A DNA stretch of 64,000 nucleotides from Stomoxys calcitrans (GCF_963082655.1 NC_081554.1:61214095-61278094), one strand, 5' to 3'. Shown: positions 21,197 to 32,734, counted from the first letter of the stretch. Numbers and translations: made by a program. The notes: generated by a model from the sequence alone, not told the origin.

Positions 21197-21740
21197 TCCC
21201 CACCACCATAGCTTGGAGGGTACAATAATCTAGTTATTCCGTTTGTAACATATGGAGATAATAACCAGAGACCACATTAAGTGAATACATATATTCTTGA
21301 TCGCCTTGACATTAGGAGTCCACCTAGACTTGTCCGTCTATCTGTCGAATTAACAAAAGCGTTCAAACGAATAAAAATAATTGCTTGACATATTCCACCG
21401 ATACTTTTTATGGATGCAGTTGACCATATCAATTCAGATTTGGATACATTCCTCATAGAAAGCGATCGCCTGATTTGACTCCTTGAGCCCTTAGAAGCCT
21501 CAATTTTCATCCAAATTGGCTTATACATTTGTACCATGTACCCATATAAACCGATTCCGGGTTTGACTTCGTGAAGCCCTGAAAATCTCTAATTTCATCT
21601 TATTTGGCTGAAGTTTAGCACAAAACTTCTATTTTGACTATGACTGATTCGAATCGGCCTTTAAACCTATACCCCCATACAAACCTATACCCAATTTTGA
21701 CTTCTTGGACCTCTAGAAGCCTCAAATTTCAGTTTCAGGA
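21197..21740 (+). mobile_element. HINE element, 5' part
   Basis: It begins with CACCACCATAGCTTGGAGGG and TACAATAATCTAGTTATTCC, then ATATTCTTGATCGCCTTGAC, the classical HINE head, followed by about three degraded units of the family A type. The 3' hairpin end is missing, and it runs into LINE sequence. Confidence 0.65.
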
Positions 21741-22346
21741 GATTGTGGCGATGGACTATCAAAAATGGTTTGGGGTTCAATCCAAGGAAGACAGAGCTGG
21801 TGCTCTGGACGCTCAGATACAAGATACCGGAGGATAGGCTGGATAGATAGAGTCTGTGGACTGAATCACGCTGTGGATGTCGAAGGAGGCGAAATACCTC
21901 GATTCGAAGCTGTCCTGGAAGAGGTATACTGGGGAAAGAGGCCGAAAGGCATTGTGTGCTTTTACTCCTGCAGAAGGATGTTCGGTAGAATGTCGGGGTT
22001 AACCCCGAAGATGATTTATTGGATGTATACGGACATTGTGAGACCAGTGTTGACCTGGAGCACAGGTATGGTGGCACTGAGATTCGCACCGCAGGCTGGT
22101 CTAGAAGCGATGCTAAATATGCAGACCATTGGGGCCTATATTCAAGACTGCTCCGCCAAGATCCTGCTTAAGCTGAGGGAGCTCGGCATTCTGAAGGAGG
22201 ATAGTTGCGGCCACAGTTAACTTCTGGATGCTATGGATGCGGAGGTTAGACTGGGGAGTATCTCTGACTTCCTGGCACCGGTACCGACTGGAACAAGGGC
22301 ATTCAGGATTCGTTTCCCTGGGAGGGGTGAGTGGAGGGCGAATTCT
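21741..22346 (+). pseudogene. Jockey/I-type ORF2 relic: end of reverse transcriptase
   Basis: The plus strand reads NGLGFNPRKTELVLWTLRYK, IPEDRLDR then a stop. In another frame follow CFYSCRRMFGRMSGLTPKMI, YWMYTDIVRPVLTW and LEAMLNMQTIGAYIQDCSAK (to 22220), then FRIRFPGRGEWRAN. This is the post-palm part of an ORF2 that differs from the minus-strand Jockey relics. The same protein resumes at 23655 after an inserted HINE. Confidence 0.8.
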
Positions 22347-23654
22347 GTTTTTTTTATACACTACACCACTACTGTGGTATAGGGTATTATAACTTCCAAA
22401 AGGAAGAGCGATAGACCCATTGATAAGTATACCGATGGACTAAGAATCACTTTCTGATTCGATTTAGCTATGTCCGTCTGTCTGTCTGTCCGTCCGTCCG
22501 ACTGTCCGTCTGTCCATGTTAATTTGTGTACCAAGTACAGGTCGCAGTTTTCATCCGATCGTCTTCAAATTTGGTACAGGCATGTTTTTTGGCCTAGATT
22601 CAAAGCCTATTGAAATTGGAAAGAATCAGTTCAGATCTGGATATAGCTCCCATATATATGCTTGTCCGATTTGCAGTAATACTGCAATTAAATTGTCATT
22701 TGTTAACCTATTTTCTCGAAATTTGGCAGGAAGAATTTCTTTATGACTCCCGACATTACAGGTGAATTTCATAGAAATCGGTTCATATTTGGATATAGTT
22801 CCCATATATATGTTCGTCCGATTTGCAGTTATAATGCAATAAAATGGTCATTTGTTTAGCGATTCTCTTGAAATTTGTTAGGAAGGATTTTCTCTAGACT
22901 CTCGGCATTACTGGCGAATTTCATGGAAATCGGTTCTGATTCAGATATAGCTCCCATATATATATATATCGCCCGATTTTCACTCCAAGAGCCACTGCGA
23001 GCGCATTTAGTGACCAATCTTCCAAAATTTTGTACAACGCTTTCCTCGACGACTTTCACAATGTCTTTAAGGTTTGCTCGAAATCGGTTCAGATTTAGAC
23101 ATAGCTCCCATATATATGTTCGTCCGATATGCAGTTATATTGCTATCAAATGGCCATTTGTTAATCGATTCTCTCGAAATATGGCAGGAAGGATTTTCTA
23201 TTGACTCTGGACATTATAGATGAATTTCCTAGAAATTGGTTCATATTAAGATATAGCTGTCACATATGTATATCGCCCGATTTTCACTTCTAGAGCCATT
23301 GCAATTGCATTTTTGACCAATCTTGCCAAAATTTTGCACAACGCTTTTCTCGACGAGTACCACATTATCTGGTGCTTGAAATTGGTTTAGATTTAGATAT
23401 AGCTCCCATATATATGTTCGTCAAATTTTAGGTAATTTGCAAATAATGTTGTCATTTGTGGACCGTAGTTATAACAGTTTGAAAATATTTGCTCGAAATG
23501 TGATAGGGATTGTTTAACAACCCATCTGAAAACATCCGCCGGGGTCCATTAAAATTGTTTCAGAATTAGACATAGCTCCCACTTTGTACCTATAGGGTAG
23601 GTGTAGGGTATTATAAAGTCGGCACCGACCGACTTTTGCCTTTTCTTACTGGTT
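22347..23654 (+). mobile_element. HINE/DINE-1-like element (family C), nested between RT and RNase H of a LINE
   Basis: The head is TATACACTACACCACTACTG with TGGTATAGGGTATTATA, followed by TGTCCGTCTGTCTG-type runs. About six units have GATATAG or GACATAG anchors at 22640, 22792, 22944, 23098, 23250 and 23396 (steps 146-154 bp). The 3' end has GTAGGGTATTATAAAGTCGG, a hairpin AAGTCGG/CCGACTT, and the tail TTTTCTTACTGGTT. LINE coding sequence lies on both sides. Confidence 0.78.
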
Positions 23655-24660
23655 GCGAATGAGGGTGAGACCTCAAACTTTACTGATGATTTTGCAAAGC
23701 ACTCAATATCTGCATGTCTGTGAGACGACAGACAAGTGTACGGTCTTTCAGGCAAAATTATGTGTCATTGCAGTAGCCGCAAGAGAAATTCTGGTAAGGG
23801 ATTTACTAATGTCCAAAACTCAGGATTTATGTGGACAGTATGCCAGCGCTCAAGGCCTTGGGGCCGAGGACGGAGAGGTTAAGGTGTCTGGCGGTTTGCT
23901 TGTAATCCTTTGAAAGGCTCCGAATCCACGATGTGGCGCTGACATGGGATCCCGGACATAAGGGGATTCAAGGAAATGAAGAGCGGATGAATGCGCCAGG
24001 TGGGGTTTGTCTGCTCCGGGCGAAACAGTCACAGGTCTTGCCTACGTCCCATTTGTTAAGCTACTGAGCACAGTACAAAAGATGGTCAGAGCGGCATTCG
24101 TCGAATGGTTGCCGAACAGCTAGGGCGCTCTGATCTTACATCGATCAGAGGAGGATGAGGGGTTTAATGGCGTTCGATAAAAGGTCGATGAGTACCTTAA
24201 CAAGGGTCATAACCGGACACTGTGCCATAGGCCGCTTGGCGGCGCGAATAGGAATATCTCACAATGATTTTGAAGCAGTTGTCTTGATGAGGATGAGACT
24301 ATCGAGTACATGCTAAGTTTATGTCCGGGTCTCCAAGTACGCAGGCTCTCCTTTCTAGGGATTTGAGTGACCTTGCGAACGTCCCTCTGGTAGGTCTCCT
24401 AACATTTATTGACGGGACGGAATGGATACGTCGGGTAGTACCATAAGCTCGGCGATAGCACATCAGTGCTTGCGGGGGGATGGGTGTTTCACGACCGCTT
24501 TCTCTTCCTCTTATTTCTTTTTATTCGTATACGAGTATAACCTCTTGGACATGGTCCGAGGACTGATATCTTCTCTCTTCTCCTTCTTTCTTGGGTGCAA
24601 CAATGGCCCAAAATAACCCCCGAGTGAACTCACCTATGGGTGGGCAAACCATTTCACCTA
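23655..24660 (+). pseudogene. Jockey/I-type ORF2 relic: RNase H and zinc-knuckle tail
   Basis: Continuation of the relic at 21741-22346. The plus strand gives NEGETSNFTDDF-like sequence, followed by a deletion that removes the SIVESGTGLG block kept in copy 2. Then come broken RNase H pieces, and STLTRVITGHCAIGRLAARI with a frameshifted tail ending SDLANVPLVGLLTFIDGTEW. The 3' end is CACCTAACCTAGG. Several stops and frameshifts are present. Confidence 0.8.
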
Positions 24661-24684
24661 ACCTAGGTCGTTGGATATGCAAAT

Positions 24685-25025
24685 GAGCCATATCGGTTCA
24701 GATTTGAATATAGCTCCCATATAAACCCATGGCCTGATTTGAGTTCTTGAGCTCCTGTAAGGCACAATTTTTGTCCAATTTGGCTGTAATTTTCACGGAG
24801 TGTGTTGTTATTGCCGCCAAAAAAATGTGCCAAGTAAGGTTCAAATCTGTCAGTTACCTCATATATCCCTCATATAAAGCGACCACCCAATTTGTCATCT
24901 TAAGCCCTTGGAAGGCGCAACTGTCATCCTATTTGGCACGATGTGTTTTGTTATGACTTTCAACAACTGTGCCTATAACGGATGGTCTATTACCTGATAT
25001 AGCTCTCCTACGGACCCTAGAAACT
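24685..25025 (+). mobile_element. HINE fragment, internal units
   Basis: Two to three units of the family A type (AATATAGCTCCCATATAAAC, TTGTCCAATTTGGCTGTAAT, CTTGGAAGGCGCAA). No termini. The 240 bp after it show nothing recognisable. Confidence 0.6.
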
Positions 25026-25265
25026 TTGATTTGTGTCTGATTTTGAGAAACTCGGTACGTAAAGTACATAAATGTCTTGAACTGAGTTCGTTTGTGGATT
25101 CGCAAGCACATTTTAATTTTTTAAGTTTTGCATTCTTCCGGCCATGCTGCATGGGCGTTTGTGTGATATTTCAGGGACCTCAATATTCGCACTTTAGTTT
25201 CAAAAACCTTTCATTAAAGTCCCATATAGTTCTGGTCGGGCTTCATGTAATGTTTGGGGGTTCTT

Positions 25266-25990
25266 TTTATACAAACCATCGAAGAATGGGTGCATATTCA
25301 TTATGTCATTATACCCTCCACCATAGGATGGGGGTATACTAATTTCGTCATTTCGTTTGTAACACATGGAAATATTGATTTGAGATATAAAGAAAGCACG
25401 CTAACTATCGAAGGAATAAAGCTAGATGCATGATATTAGTGTAGGTCGATTGGGATTGTAAATGGGCCATATCGGTGCATATTTTGATATAGCTGCCATA
25501 TAAACCAATTTTGGATCTTGACTTCTTGAGCCTCTAGACGGTGCAATTCCATACGATTTGGATGAAATTTTGTTTGAAGTCGATTCTACTGTGGTATCAC
25601 AATGGACCTAAAATTGTCTAATTGTAAAGGACTGCCACTCTTACCTAACCTAGTCATGGTTTGAATCGGTTCATAGTCTGATATAACTTTCATATAAACT
25701 GATTTGCGATCTTGACTTCTTGAAACTGTAGGGGGACGCAATTATTATCCGATTTGGATGAAATTTTGTATAGCTTCCAACAACTGTGTCATATATGGTC
25801 TAAATCGGTCCACAACCTGATATAGCTTCCATATAAACCTATCTCCCGATTGTTCTTTTTGAGCCCCAAGAGGGCTACATCGACTTCTCCTGTAATCTTC
25901 AACATAAGCGATAAATATGGTCTGATTCGGTCCATAACCTGATATAGCTCCCATAAAAACCAATCTTCTGATTTTTGTTCTTGAGCCCCT
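25266..25990 (+). mobile_element. HINE element (family A) preceded by a second HINE 5'-end scrap
   Basis: A family B head fragment (TTTTTATACAAACCATCGAA.GAATGGG, 25266-25310) is followed at 25311 by a family A head (ATACCCTCCACCATAGGATG). Units then continue to about 25990. The hairpin end is missing, and the sequence passes into the SINE-like leader element. Confidence 0.65.
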
Positions 25991-26300
25991 ACAGACTGGA
26001 ACATTGAGGTCCGATCTGTGTGGTGTTCATTGCTGTCACGAGAAGTTTAGCTGCGAGCTACCGGATGCGTCCGCAGGTTGCCGATAGTGAAATACTCCAT
26101 GCGGAGTAGCTGCAACTGCAGTCGTGGATAGTCAGCGGTACCGAGTGAAGAGTCTCAGTGAGAGGCCGGGTGGCATCGGCTCTTGCACAAATATTGAGTG
26201 CCTATGATGTTCGATATCACGAGGCGGGTTATGGGCAAGTTTAAATAACCAATGGCCACCCTGTTCCTGCAGCGATTGGTCATTTGGACCGGAACGAGCT
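25991..26300 (+). mobile_element. SINE-like / LINE-leader sequence, cut by the assembly gap
   Basis: It matches the first 300 bp or so of the insertion at 12696-13074 and the complete relative at 62046-62425, up to the word ACCGGAACGAGCT. The N run begins immediately after. The gap therefore falls inside a multi-copy repeat. Confidence 0.75.
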
Positions 26301-26500
26301 NNNNNNNNNNNNNNNNNNNNNNNNNNNNNNNNNNNNNNNNNNNNNNNNNNNNNNNNNNNNNNNNNNNNNNNNNNNNNNNNNNNNNNNNNNNNNNNNNNNN
26401 NNNNNNNNNNNNNNNNNNNNNNNNNNNNNNNNNNNNNNNNNNNNNNNNNNNNNNNNNNNNNNNNNNNNNNNNNNNNNNNNNNNNNNNNNNNNNNNNNNNN
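26301..26500. other. Scaffold gap (200 N)
   Basis: Exactly 200 undetermined bases, a conventional size for a gap of unknown length. Everything to the left matches copy 2, and everything to the right (to 32704) does not. Confidence 0.98.
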
Positions 26501-27240
26501 TTATTATGATTCTTAGAAATGTTGGATAACAAATCATTCTTCCGGTCATAATACATTCAAGATTTGATTTGGTTTCTCATTTAAAATTTTTCTACATTAC
26601 GGTGATTGCATTTTAAAATGCCATATTCCTAGAATTCAATGTAAATGCTTCGTTTCTTCCACACTTTATTTAAAAAATCTATAAATATTAAATCAATTTT
26701 TTTTGTTATTGTTTATTGCTTTTTTAATAAACTTAGGTCATAGGTTATGATGAAATAGGAAACGAATGCCATACACCCCTGGAAAATATTGCTGTAATTG
26801 AAATTTTGTTATTTTCCAATTTATTGCATTTCATTTATTCATCGACATGTGTACACTTGCAATGTTTTTTTTGCAACATTAAAAAAACATATTACAATGG
26901 ATACAGCAGTGTTTTATTTGAATTATTCTGGCCGTATTATGGACATAAATAAATTTATGGCTATGAGAGAAGAAAACAAATGAACAAATATTTTTATTGT
27001 ACTTTTATTTGCCATATTTATTAGAAACAATTGCATTTTGTATGCTCATGGCGTGAATGATTGGAGATGGTTGTGAAGTGCATGTAAACATTTAACGAGG
27101 TGACTTCAATTCAATTCAATATTGCTAAAGTGGTGTTGTGCCTTTGAAAATGTATTGAAATTTTATTAATCAACTTGTAAAAATTTTTTTTGCATAGATA
27201 AGACTAAATTTAAGTTTTGGAGGGTGGTTTTGGACGGCAA
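26501..27240. other. Non-coding stretch, no recognised feature
   Basis: AT-rich and not duplicated elsewhere in the window. A short frame at 26798-26983 has no recognisable motif. Confidence 0.5.
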
Positions 27241-27251
27241 GGATAACTATG

Positions 27252-28886
27252 AGCACCACACAGGCTGTAACTTTGAGTTCCGACTTGTGTGGTGTCCATC
27301 ATAATCACGGGAGCTTAGCTTAAAGTTACCGGGCACATACAGGTTGCGGATAGTGAAAAACATTGTTTTTATGCAGAGTAATTGCAAATGCGGCCTCGGG
27401 CAGTCAGCGATTTCGAGACGAGAGTCTCAGTGAGGAGTCAGGTGGTACTGGCTCTCAATTAATTACTGAGTGCCAATGACACTCGAGATGACAAGGCGAG
27501 TTATTAGCGCCTTCAAATAACCAGTGGGCAACATCAGCGTCTGTTTCCAGGTTAGGGGCGGCAGGAGGCGAGCCTCGGAGCAAGCGGCTCGCAACAATGA
27601 GAGATACATGTGCGATCCCATAAAACCCATGCGGTTGGGGCTCTGGGCCAATAACCCGCCCCCAAAAAAAAGAATCACTCTGAGAAACAAAAGAATTGTA
27701 AAAACGGACCACCCCAACGTTGACGACCCACGCAAACGAAAAAAGAACCATGATTTGCGGATCTGCACCTGAAATGTCCGCACTCTTTATAGAGAAGGTG
27801 CAGAATACGCGCTGGTGGATGTATTAGAGAAGTACAAGCCAGATAAAGGGTGAATTTTTTGAGGTTAGGATTTTCATGCATTAGTATTTGACAGATCACG
27901 TGGGATTTCAGACATGGTGTCAAAGAGAAAGATGCTCAGTATGCTTTGACATTTCATCATGAATAGACTTACTAACGAGCAACGCTTGCAAATCATTGAA
28001 TTTTATTACCAAAATCAGTGTTCGGTTCGAAATGTGTTCATTCACCGTAACGTTGCGTCCAACAGCATCTTTGAAAAAATACGGTCCAATGATTCCACCA
28101 GCGTACAAATCACACCAAACAGTGCATTTTTCGGGATGCATGGGCAGTTCTTGAACGGCTTCTGGTTGCTCTTCACTCAAAATGCGGCAATTTTGCTTAT
28201 TTACGTAGCCATTCAACCAGAAATGAGCCTCATCGCTGAACAAAATTTGTCAAAATTTGAACACATTTCGAACCGAACACTGATTTTGGTAATAAAATTC
28301 AATGATTTGCAAGCGTTGCTCGTTAGTAAGTCTATTCATGATGAAATGTCAAAGCATACTGAGCATCTTTCTCTTTGACACCAAGTCTGAAATCCCACGT
28401 GATCTGTCAAATACTAATGCATGAAAATCCTAACCTCAAAAAAATCACCCTTTATAACCACCTTACAGGAAGTGGATGGACTGGTGGGAATGGCATCACT
28501 TCAACACCAAACGGTGACGAACTATACTAACTGCCATAACACTAGGCTGTGGATTTGTAGTTAGTCGGAGACTGAAATACCTTGTCTCAAGCTTTACCCC
28601 CGTGGATGAAAGGCCACATAAAAGCCATATACTCCAACATCAGCCTTATTTGTGCCCATGCCCCGACGGAAGCTAAGGACGAGCAGACCAAGGATATTTT
28701 CTAGGAGTGCCTACAGAGAGAATATGACCACTGCTCCGCCTATGATTATACAATTTTCCTGGGAGATTTTAATGCTAAGATAGGAAAGGAAGACATCTTT
28801 GGTCCAATAGTGGGAAAGTTTAGCATCCACGAGATAACGTCCGATAATAGGTTGAGGCTAAAAGATTTCGCAGCGGCAAAACACAT
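27252..28886 (+). pseudogene. RTE-like LINE: 5' leader, ORF start and endonuclease domain, interrupted by a mariner
   Basis: A GC-rich leader (27252-27523) precedes a frame starting at 27524 (MGNISVCFQVRGGRRRASEQ). This leads to NVRTLYREGAEYALVDVLEK, YKPDK, the start of an exonuclease-endonuclease-phosphatase fold. A 607-bp mariner derivative (27846-28452) follows, and the endonuclease then resumes as TGSGWTGG, ISLICAHAPTEAKDEQTKDI, TIFLGDFNAKIGKEDIFGPI and LKDFAAAKHM (to 28886). The GDFNAK block is the usual catalytic Asp/Asn motif. Stops at about 28530-28560 and 28703 show decay. Reverse transcriptase is missing, replaced downstream by a minus-strand Jockey tail. Confidence 0.85.
27846..28452. 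mobile_element. Fold-back mariner (Tc1/mariner) derivative
   Basis: The element is bounded by TA on both sides (27844-27845 and 28453-28454). The two 195-bp arms (27846-28040 and 28258-28452) are inverted copies in exact register; each begins AAGGGTGA and encodes the transposase N-terminus (MNRLTNEQRLQIIEFYYQNQ; Met at 27959 plus and 28339 minus). The 217-bp core carries, on the minus strand, FSDEAHFWLNGYVNKQNCRI and WCDLYAGGIIGPYFFKDA from the catalytic domain. The second half of the transposase is lost. The 3' terminus has been replaced by an inverted copy of the 5' 195 bp, so it cannot encode transposase. Confidence 0.9.
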
Positions 28887-30590
28887 GGCTTGGTTAGGTT
28901 GAAAAGATGGTGCAGATATTAATCCGCCCCATGCCACTATGGACATACACCTAAGCCAGTAATCGGTTTGCTGTGCGCTCTAAAAACTATAAAGTAACCT
29001 CTAAAAAGAAAATTTTAAGTTAGGAATTCTGTGCTACTTACAACATCCTTAATTGTTTTTAATACCACTCCCCTAAGTTGGTTCATGTCATGTATCGTGT
29101 CCCCACCTAAGTACCGGTGTCTGTTAGCCGCGAAAGCCGGCAATGACATAGAAAATGCTCCAACGTCTCATCATTTTCCCCATATGCCCTACACATACCA
29201 TCACTTGACGCAATGATTTTGCATAAGTGAGCTCGTAGTCCTATGTATCCCGTTATGACACCAAAAGCTATACTGATCTCCTTCTTGCTTCCTTTTAGTA
29301 ATAGCCTCGTCTTCTTACGATCTGGATCACCCCATAGGATTTTCGCCGTCCTACCGACTGTTTCGCTGTTCCACAGTGTTTCTTACGCGTTTGTCGCCCA
29401 CTCCCTTAAATCGGACTGCGTCGACCCGAAAGGCTTCGAGATAACCAATATCGATGGCAGTTCTCTGGCCTTCACTGTCAAATTGTCTGCCATTTCATTC
29501 CCCCTTACTCCGTTATGGCCCGGCACACAAACCATTCGGATTGTGCCATCCTCAGGGAAGGCGTTAATCTCTTTCTCACACTCCAAGACTGTTGGTGACC
29601 TCACCGTCTTGGTTGTTATTGCCCTTATGGCCATTTTACTGTCCGTAAAGAGGTTCCTCGCGTTAGTACCACACCACCTCACGTATTCCGTGGTGGCCCT
29701 GATCTCCACCTCCAGGATCGTATTATGTTCTGGCAGTCTAAAACAGATTTCAGTCCCTGGGCTCTCAATGTAGACTCCTGGGTACACTCTGTCCCCTAGC
29801 TCTGATCCATCCATGTAACATGATCTTCCAGATGGCAATACTAGGGTTCCGTCAATCCAAGACTACAAGGCAGCAGTGCCTCGCACTCGACTTCAAGGTT
29901 CACCTCAGGTATCCGATCAGAAACCTCTTCCCTTCCTTCCAGGTTTCCTATCGTCGTCTCGATTATACCGCGATGGTATGAGCTGCTCCCATCCTCAATC
30001 CATTCCCCCATCGCCTTAAATCTCATAGCCGCAGTGGCTGCCCCACACTTAATCTGTATGTCAATGGGTCGGATATCTGGAATAGTCTCCAGTGCCCTAG
30101 TGGGCGTGGTCCTCATCGCCCCGCTTATGCCAAGACAACATGTTCTCTGAACCAGTTGTATGGTCCTTATGTTGCACTTTTTCTCCATAGCAATCCACCA
30201 AACTACTGAGGCGTAAGTAAGTATTGGGCTTATCACGCTCCTGAAGAGCCAGTGGACTTTCCTAGAATTCAGGTCCCATTTCGAGCCTACGGCCTGTCTA
30301 CATACTGCCCAACATCTGTGAGACTTCTCAGTACGCTTCTGAATGTGACACTTCCAATTAAGTTTCCTATCTTAGATCACACCTAAGTATTTGACCTTGT
30401 CCGATATCGAAATCGTTTCGTTGAGGAAACGTGTCGCATCAAATTGGCCCACCTTCGTCTTCCTTGTGAACGGGCATATTTCTGTTTTCGCTGTGTTAAC
30501 ATTGAGACCTCCGGCTCTAGCCCATTCATATGCCAAATTCAAAATCCTTTCGATCCTTCTGCATAGCTGGTTCAGATCCTTACCCCTAGG
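28887..30590 (-). pseudogene. Jockey-type LINE ORF2 3' half: RT end, RNase H, tail, 3' UTR (best preserved copy)
   Basis: The minus-strand order from 30590 is: post-palm RT (LNVNTAKTEICPFTRKTKVG, WLFRSVISPILTYASVVWWI), connection (GAMRTTPTRALETIPDIRPI), then RNase H (29838-29383) with YMDGSELGDRVYPGVYIESP (Asp present), ILEVEIRATTEYVRW (Glu), NLFTDSKMAIRAIT (Asp) and VCVPGHNGVRGNEMADNLT. A zinc-knuckle-like tail (CRAYGENDETLEHFLCHC) and a 3' UTR follow, ending at TTTTCAACCTAACC near 28891. All four RNase H active-site positions look kept, but there are frame breaks between domains. It is the reference for dating the nested insertions in 10720-13235. Confidence 0.88.
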
Positions 30591-31199
30591 TTAGGTTAAG
30601 TGGAAAAGAGGGTGCAGATATTAATGCCACTTTGGACATACACCTAAGCCAGTAATCGGCTTGTTGTGCGCTCTAAAAAGAACATTTTAACTTAGAAATT
30701 CCGTGCTACTTACAAAATCCTTAATTGTCCTTACCTTTAAGAATATAACGTCGTCTGCATAGCAGATGGTTTCAAATCCCTCTTCAGTCAGTATCCGTTA
30801 CAGGTAATTTATGGTGTTCACCCAAAGGAGTGGCGATAAAATACCCCTCTATGGCGTGCCCTGTGCCACTTTCATTTTTGTTATGGGACACGGAATTCAT
30901 CCACCTGTTCCTTAGCATATGGTTTAGCCAGTCTCCAAGGACACGGTCCACCTGGTACTGGTCTAAGGATTGGATCAATGTTTCTGTCCGCACATAATTA
31001 AACCCCTCCTCGATGTCAATGCAAACCGTCAATGTATACGCCTTGGCATCGAAGGATTCTTCTATTTTATGCACAGCCTCCACCGACCTTCCCTTGACAT
31101 AGGCATGCTGTTTGTATTTAAGCAGTTCGCTGGATATCCCACTCTTTATCATGGTATCCACAATGTGTTCCATGTTTTTTAGCAGAAAGGACGTAAGGC
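30591..31199 (-). pseudogene. Jockey-type reverse transcriptase palm fragment with YADD, plus an element 3' end
   Basis: The minus strand from about 31199 gives HIVDTMIKSGISSELLKYKQ, HAYVKGRSVEAV, TLTVCIDIEEGFNYVRTETL (the first RT Asp in the CIDIE block), QVDRVLGDWLNHMLRNR, and after a frameshift GVLSPLLWVNTINYL and ICYADDVIFLKV. A separate LINE 3' end (TAACCTAACCT... 30591-30700) is joined directly after it. Two different copies therefore meet here. Confidence 0.85.
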
Positions 31200-31680
31200 C
31201 TATAGGCCTTTGGTGTCACAAAGAGGGGCCTGTGAGCATTCCCAAACTATGTGGCCACATTAGACTTGAAGGGGTCTACTGTTTTGCTGTCATTGCCTAG
31301 AACAGACATCTCAGTCATTGCGTCCGTCATGATAGGTCACTGTCTAATCGGAAAACATGCTGACAGACTGTAGGTTGCCAGCAACGACTTTTGCAGAAGC
31401 TGCAGTCATATTGAGGAAGAAGAGACTATAGAACACCATCTGTGTGTGGGTCCCGCACTAGCAGTCAATCAGAAGTTTCACTTTAGGTTCTCAATTTCTC
31501 TGAGAACCTGTCTGATTTAGCGGATGTGAACGTTTGCAAGTTATTGGGCTTTTTAAAGCAATCTGGATGGTTCATCGGTAGCAACTAGAAGGCATCTTCC
31601 TTGTTCTGTTCCTGTGGTATCACAATGGACGAAATCGTCTAAGTGAGTCTGATGGCAGACTGCCATTTAAACATAACCTA
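31200..31680 (+). pseudogene. Jockey/I-type ORF2 C-terminal tail
   Basis: A relative of 5096-5580 on the same strand: RPSHCV..RHDRSLSNRKTC-like frames, NDFCRSCSHIEEEETIEHHL (CxxC kept here) and a 3' end GCCATTTAAACATAACCTAA. Broken by frameshifts. It is immediately followed by a SINE. Confidence 0.7.
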
Positions 31681-31687
31681 AGGTAAG

Positions 31688-32005
31688 GAGGCCACCGTAG
31701 CGCAGAGATTAGCATGTCCGCCTTTGATGCTGAACGCCTGGGTTTGAATCCTGGCGAGACCATTAGAAAAAATTTTCAGCAATGGCTTTCCCCTTCTAAT
31801 GCTGGCAACATATGTGAGGTACTATGCCAAGTAAAACTTCTCTCCAAAGAGGTGTCGCACTGCGTCACGCCGTTCGGACTCTGCTTTAAAAAAGAGGCCC
31901 CTTATCATTGAGCTTAAACTTGAATCGGACTGCACCCATTGATATGTGAGAAGATTGCCCGTGTTCCTTAGTGGAATGTTTATAGGCAAAATTAGCATTT
32001 TTTAC
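31688..32005 (+). mobile_element. tRNA-derived SINE
   Basis: An A-box-like GTAGCGCAGAGATTAGCATG (31698-31717) and a B-box-like GGTTTGAATCC (31741-31751), spaced as in a tRNA, precede a body of about 240 bp. The body includes CGGACTCTGCTTTAAAAAAG, AGCTTAAACTTGAATCGGAC and TGATATGTGAGAAG, ending near AGTGGAATGTTTATAGGCAA. These are internal RNA polymerase III promoter boxes. The tRNA part lacks a proper acceptor stem, so it is not a functional tRNA gene. Confidence 0.82.
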
Positions 32006-32492
32006 CTAACCTAAGGATGATTTTGGAGTAGTGGAGGTTGCAGCACACTTAGTTTTGTATTTGGATGTCAAACATATAATCTATTCCCTAATTCCTTTCA
32101 ATTGTGATCCATATTGAAAGTATTCCACCCATCGGACTACTATTCAAATATTCCCTTCCATAAGCCTTAACTTGGGATATGAAAAGGAAAGGTATTACAT
32201 TTTGGGACACCCCTTGTTCAATAGCAAATAGTGGGTAAGGTGGCTGCCATGTCTTCTGCCTGCAAAATATGGCCTTTTAGATACAGCTTTTACTTATGAT
32301 GTTTGCCATTGGGCTGTTATACCCTCAAGCATGGTGGGGGTGGTAATCTGCATTCATGTTTCATCAATTTTAAAAAGGCCATAATTTATTTCCATAAGCA
32401 AATTAAATTATTAGAGCCTTCTATGCTTACTTAAAAGTGTTTGTTGAAATAAAATTTGTCACAAGGTGTGTCTACACGCCTCTCGTATCATA
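32006..32492. other. Non-coding stretch, no recognised gene
   Basis: AT-rich, with only a HINE-like scrap near 32318-32345 (ATACCCTCAAGCATGGTGGG). Confidence 0.5.
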
Positions 32493-32732
32493 TGGTTGCC
32501 CAAAAAGTAATTGCGGATTTTTCATATAGTCGGCGTTGACAAATTTTTTCACAGCTTGTGACTCTGTAATTGCATTCTTTCTTCTGTCAGTTATCTGATG
32601 TTACTTTTAGCTTGCTTTACAAAAAAAAAAAAGTATAAAAAAAGTATATTTGATTAAAGTTCATTCTAAGTCTTATTAAAAATGCATTTACTTTCTTTTA
32701 AAAAATCCGCAATTACTTTTTGGGCAACCCAA
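32493..32732. mobile_element. Mariner-type MITE, 240 bp
   Basis: The terminal inverted repeats match over 29 bp (from GGTTGCCCAAAAAGTAATTG at the left end and its complement CAATTACTTTTTGGGCAACC at the right end), flanked by TA (32491-32492 and 32733-32734). The interior is AT-rich and non-coding. Copy 1 keeps only the right end, because the window starts inside it. Confidence 0.85.
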
Positions 32733-32734
32733 TA

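Larger units (their letters stand above)
1..26300 (+). repeat. Large direct repeat, copy 1
   Basis: This stretch aligns in the same order and orientation with 32705-62359: base 1 matches 32705, 6915 matches 37639, 16745 matches 47415, 19344 matches 55368, and 26300 matches about 62359. The copies differ by scattered substitutions and short indels, plus two large events. Bases 3054-5044 are missing from copy 2, and a 5349-bp transposon is present only in copy 2. The left limit is unknown because the window opens inside a MITE shared by both copies. The right limit is the scaffold gap. It may be a true segmental duplication or two haplotypes joined in tandem. Confidence 0.95.

Noticed and set aside
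26155..26556. Reading frames across 26301-26500
   Set aside because: They consist mostly of undetermined bases of the gap.
31690..31765. Functional tRNA gene on the plus strand
   Set aside because: A and B boxes are present, but the acceptor stem is missing and SINE body follows directly.
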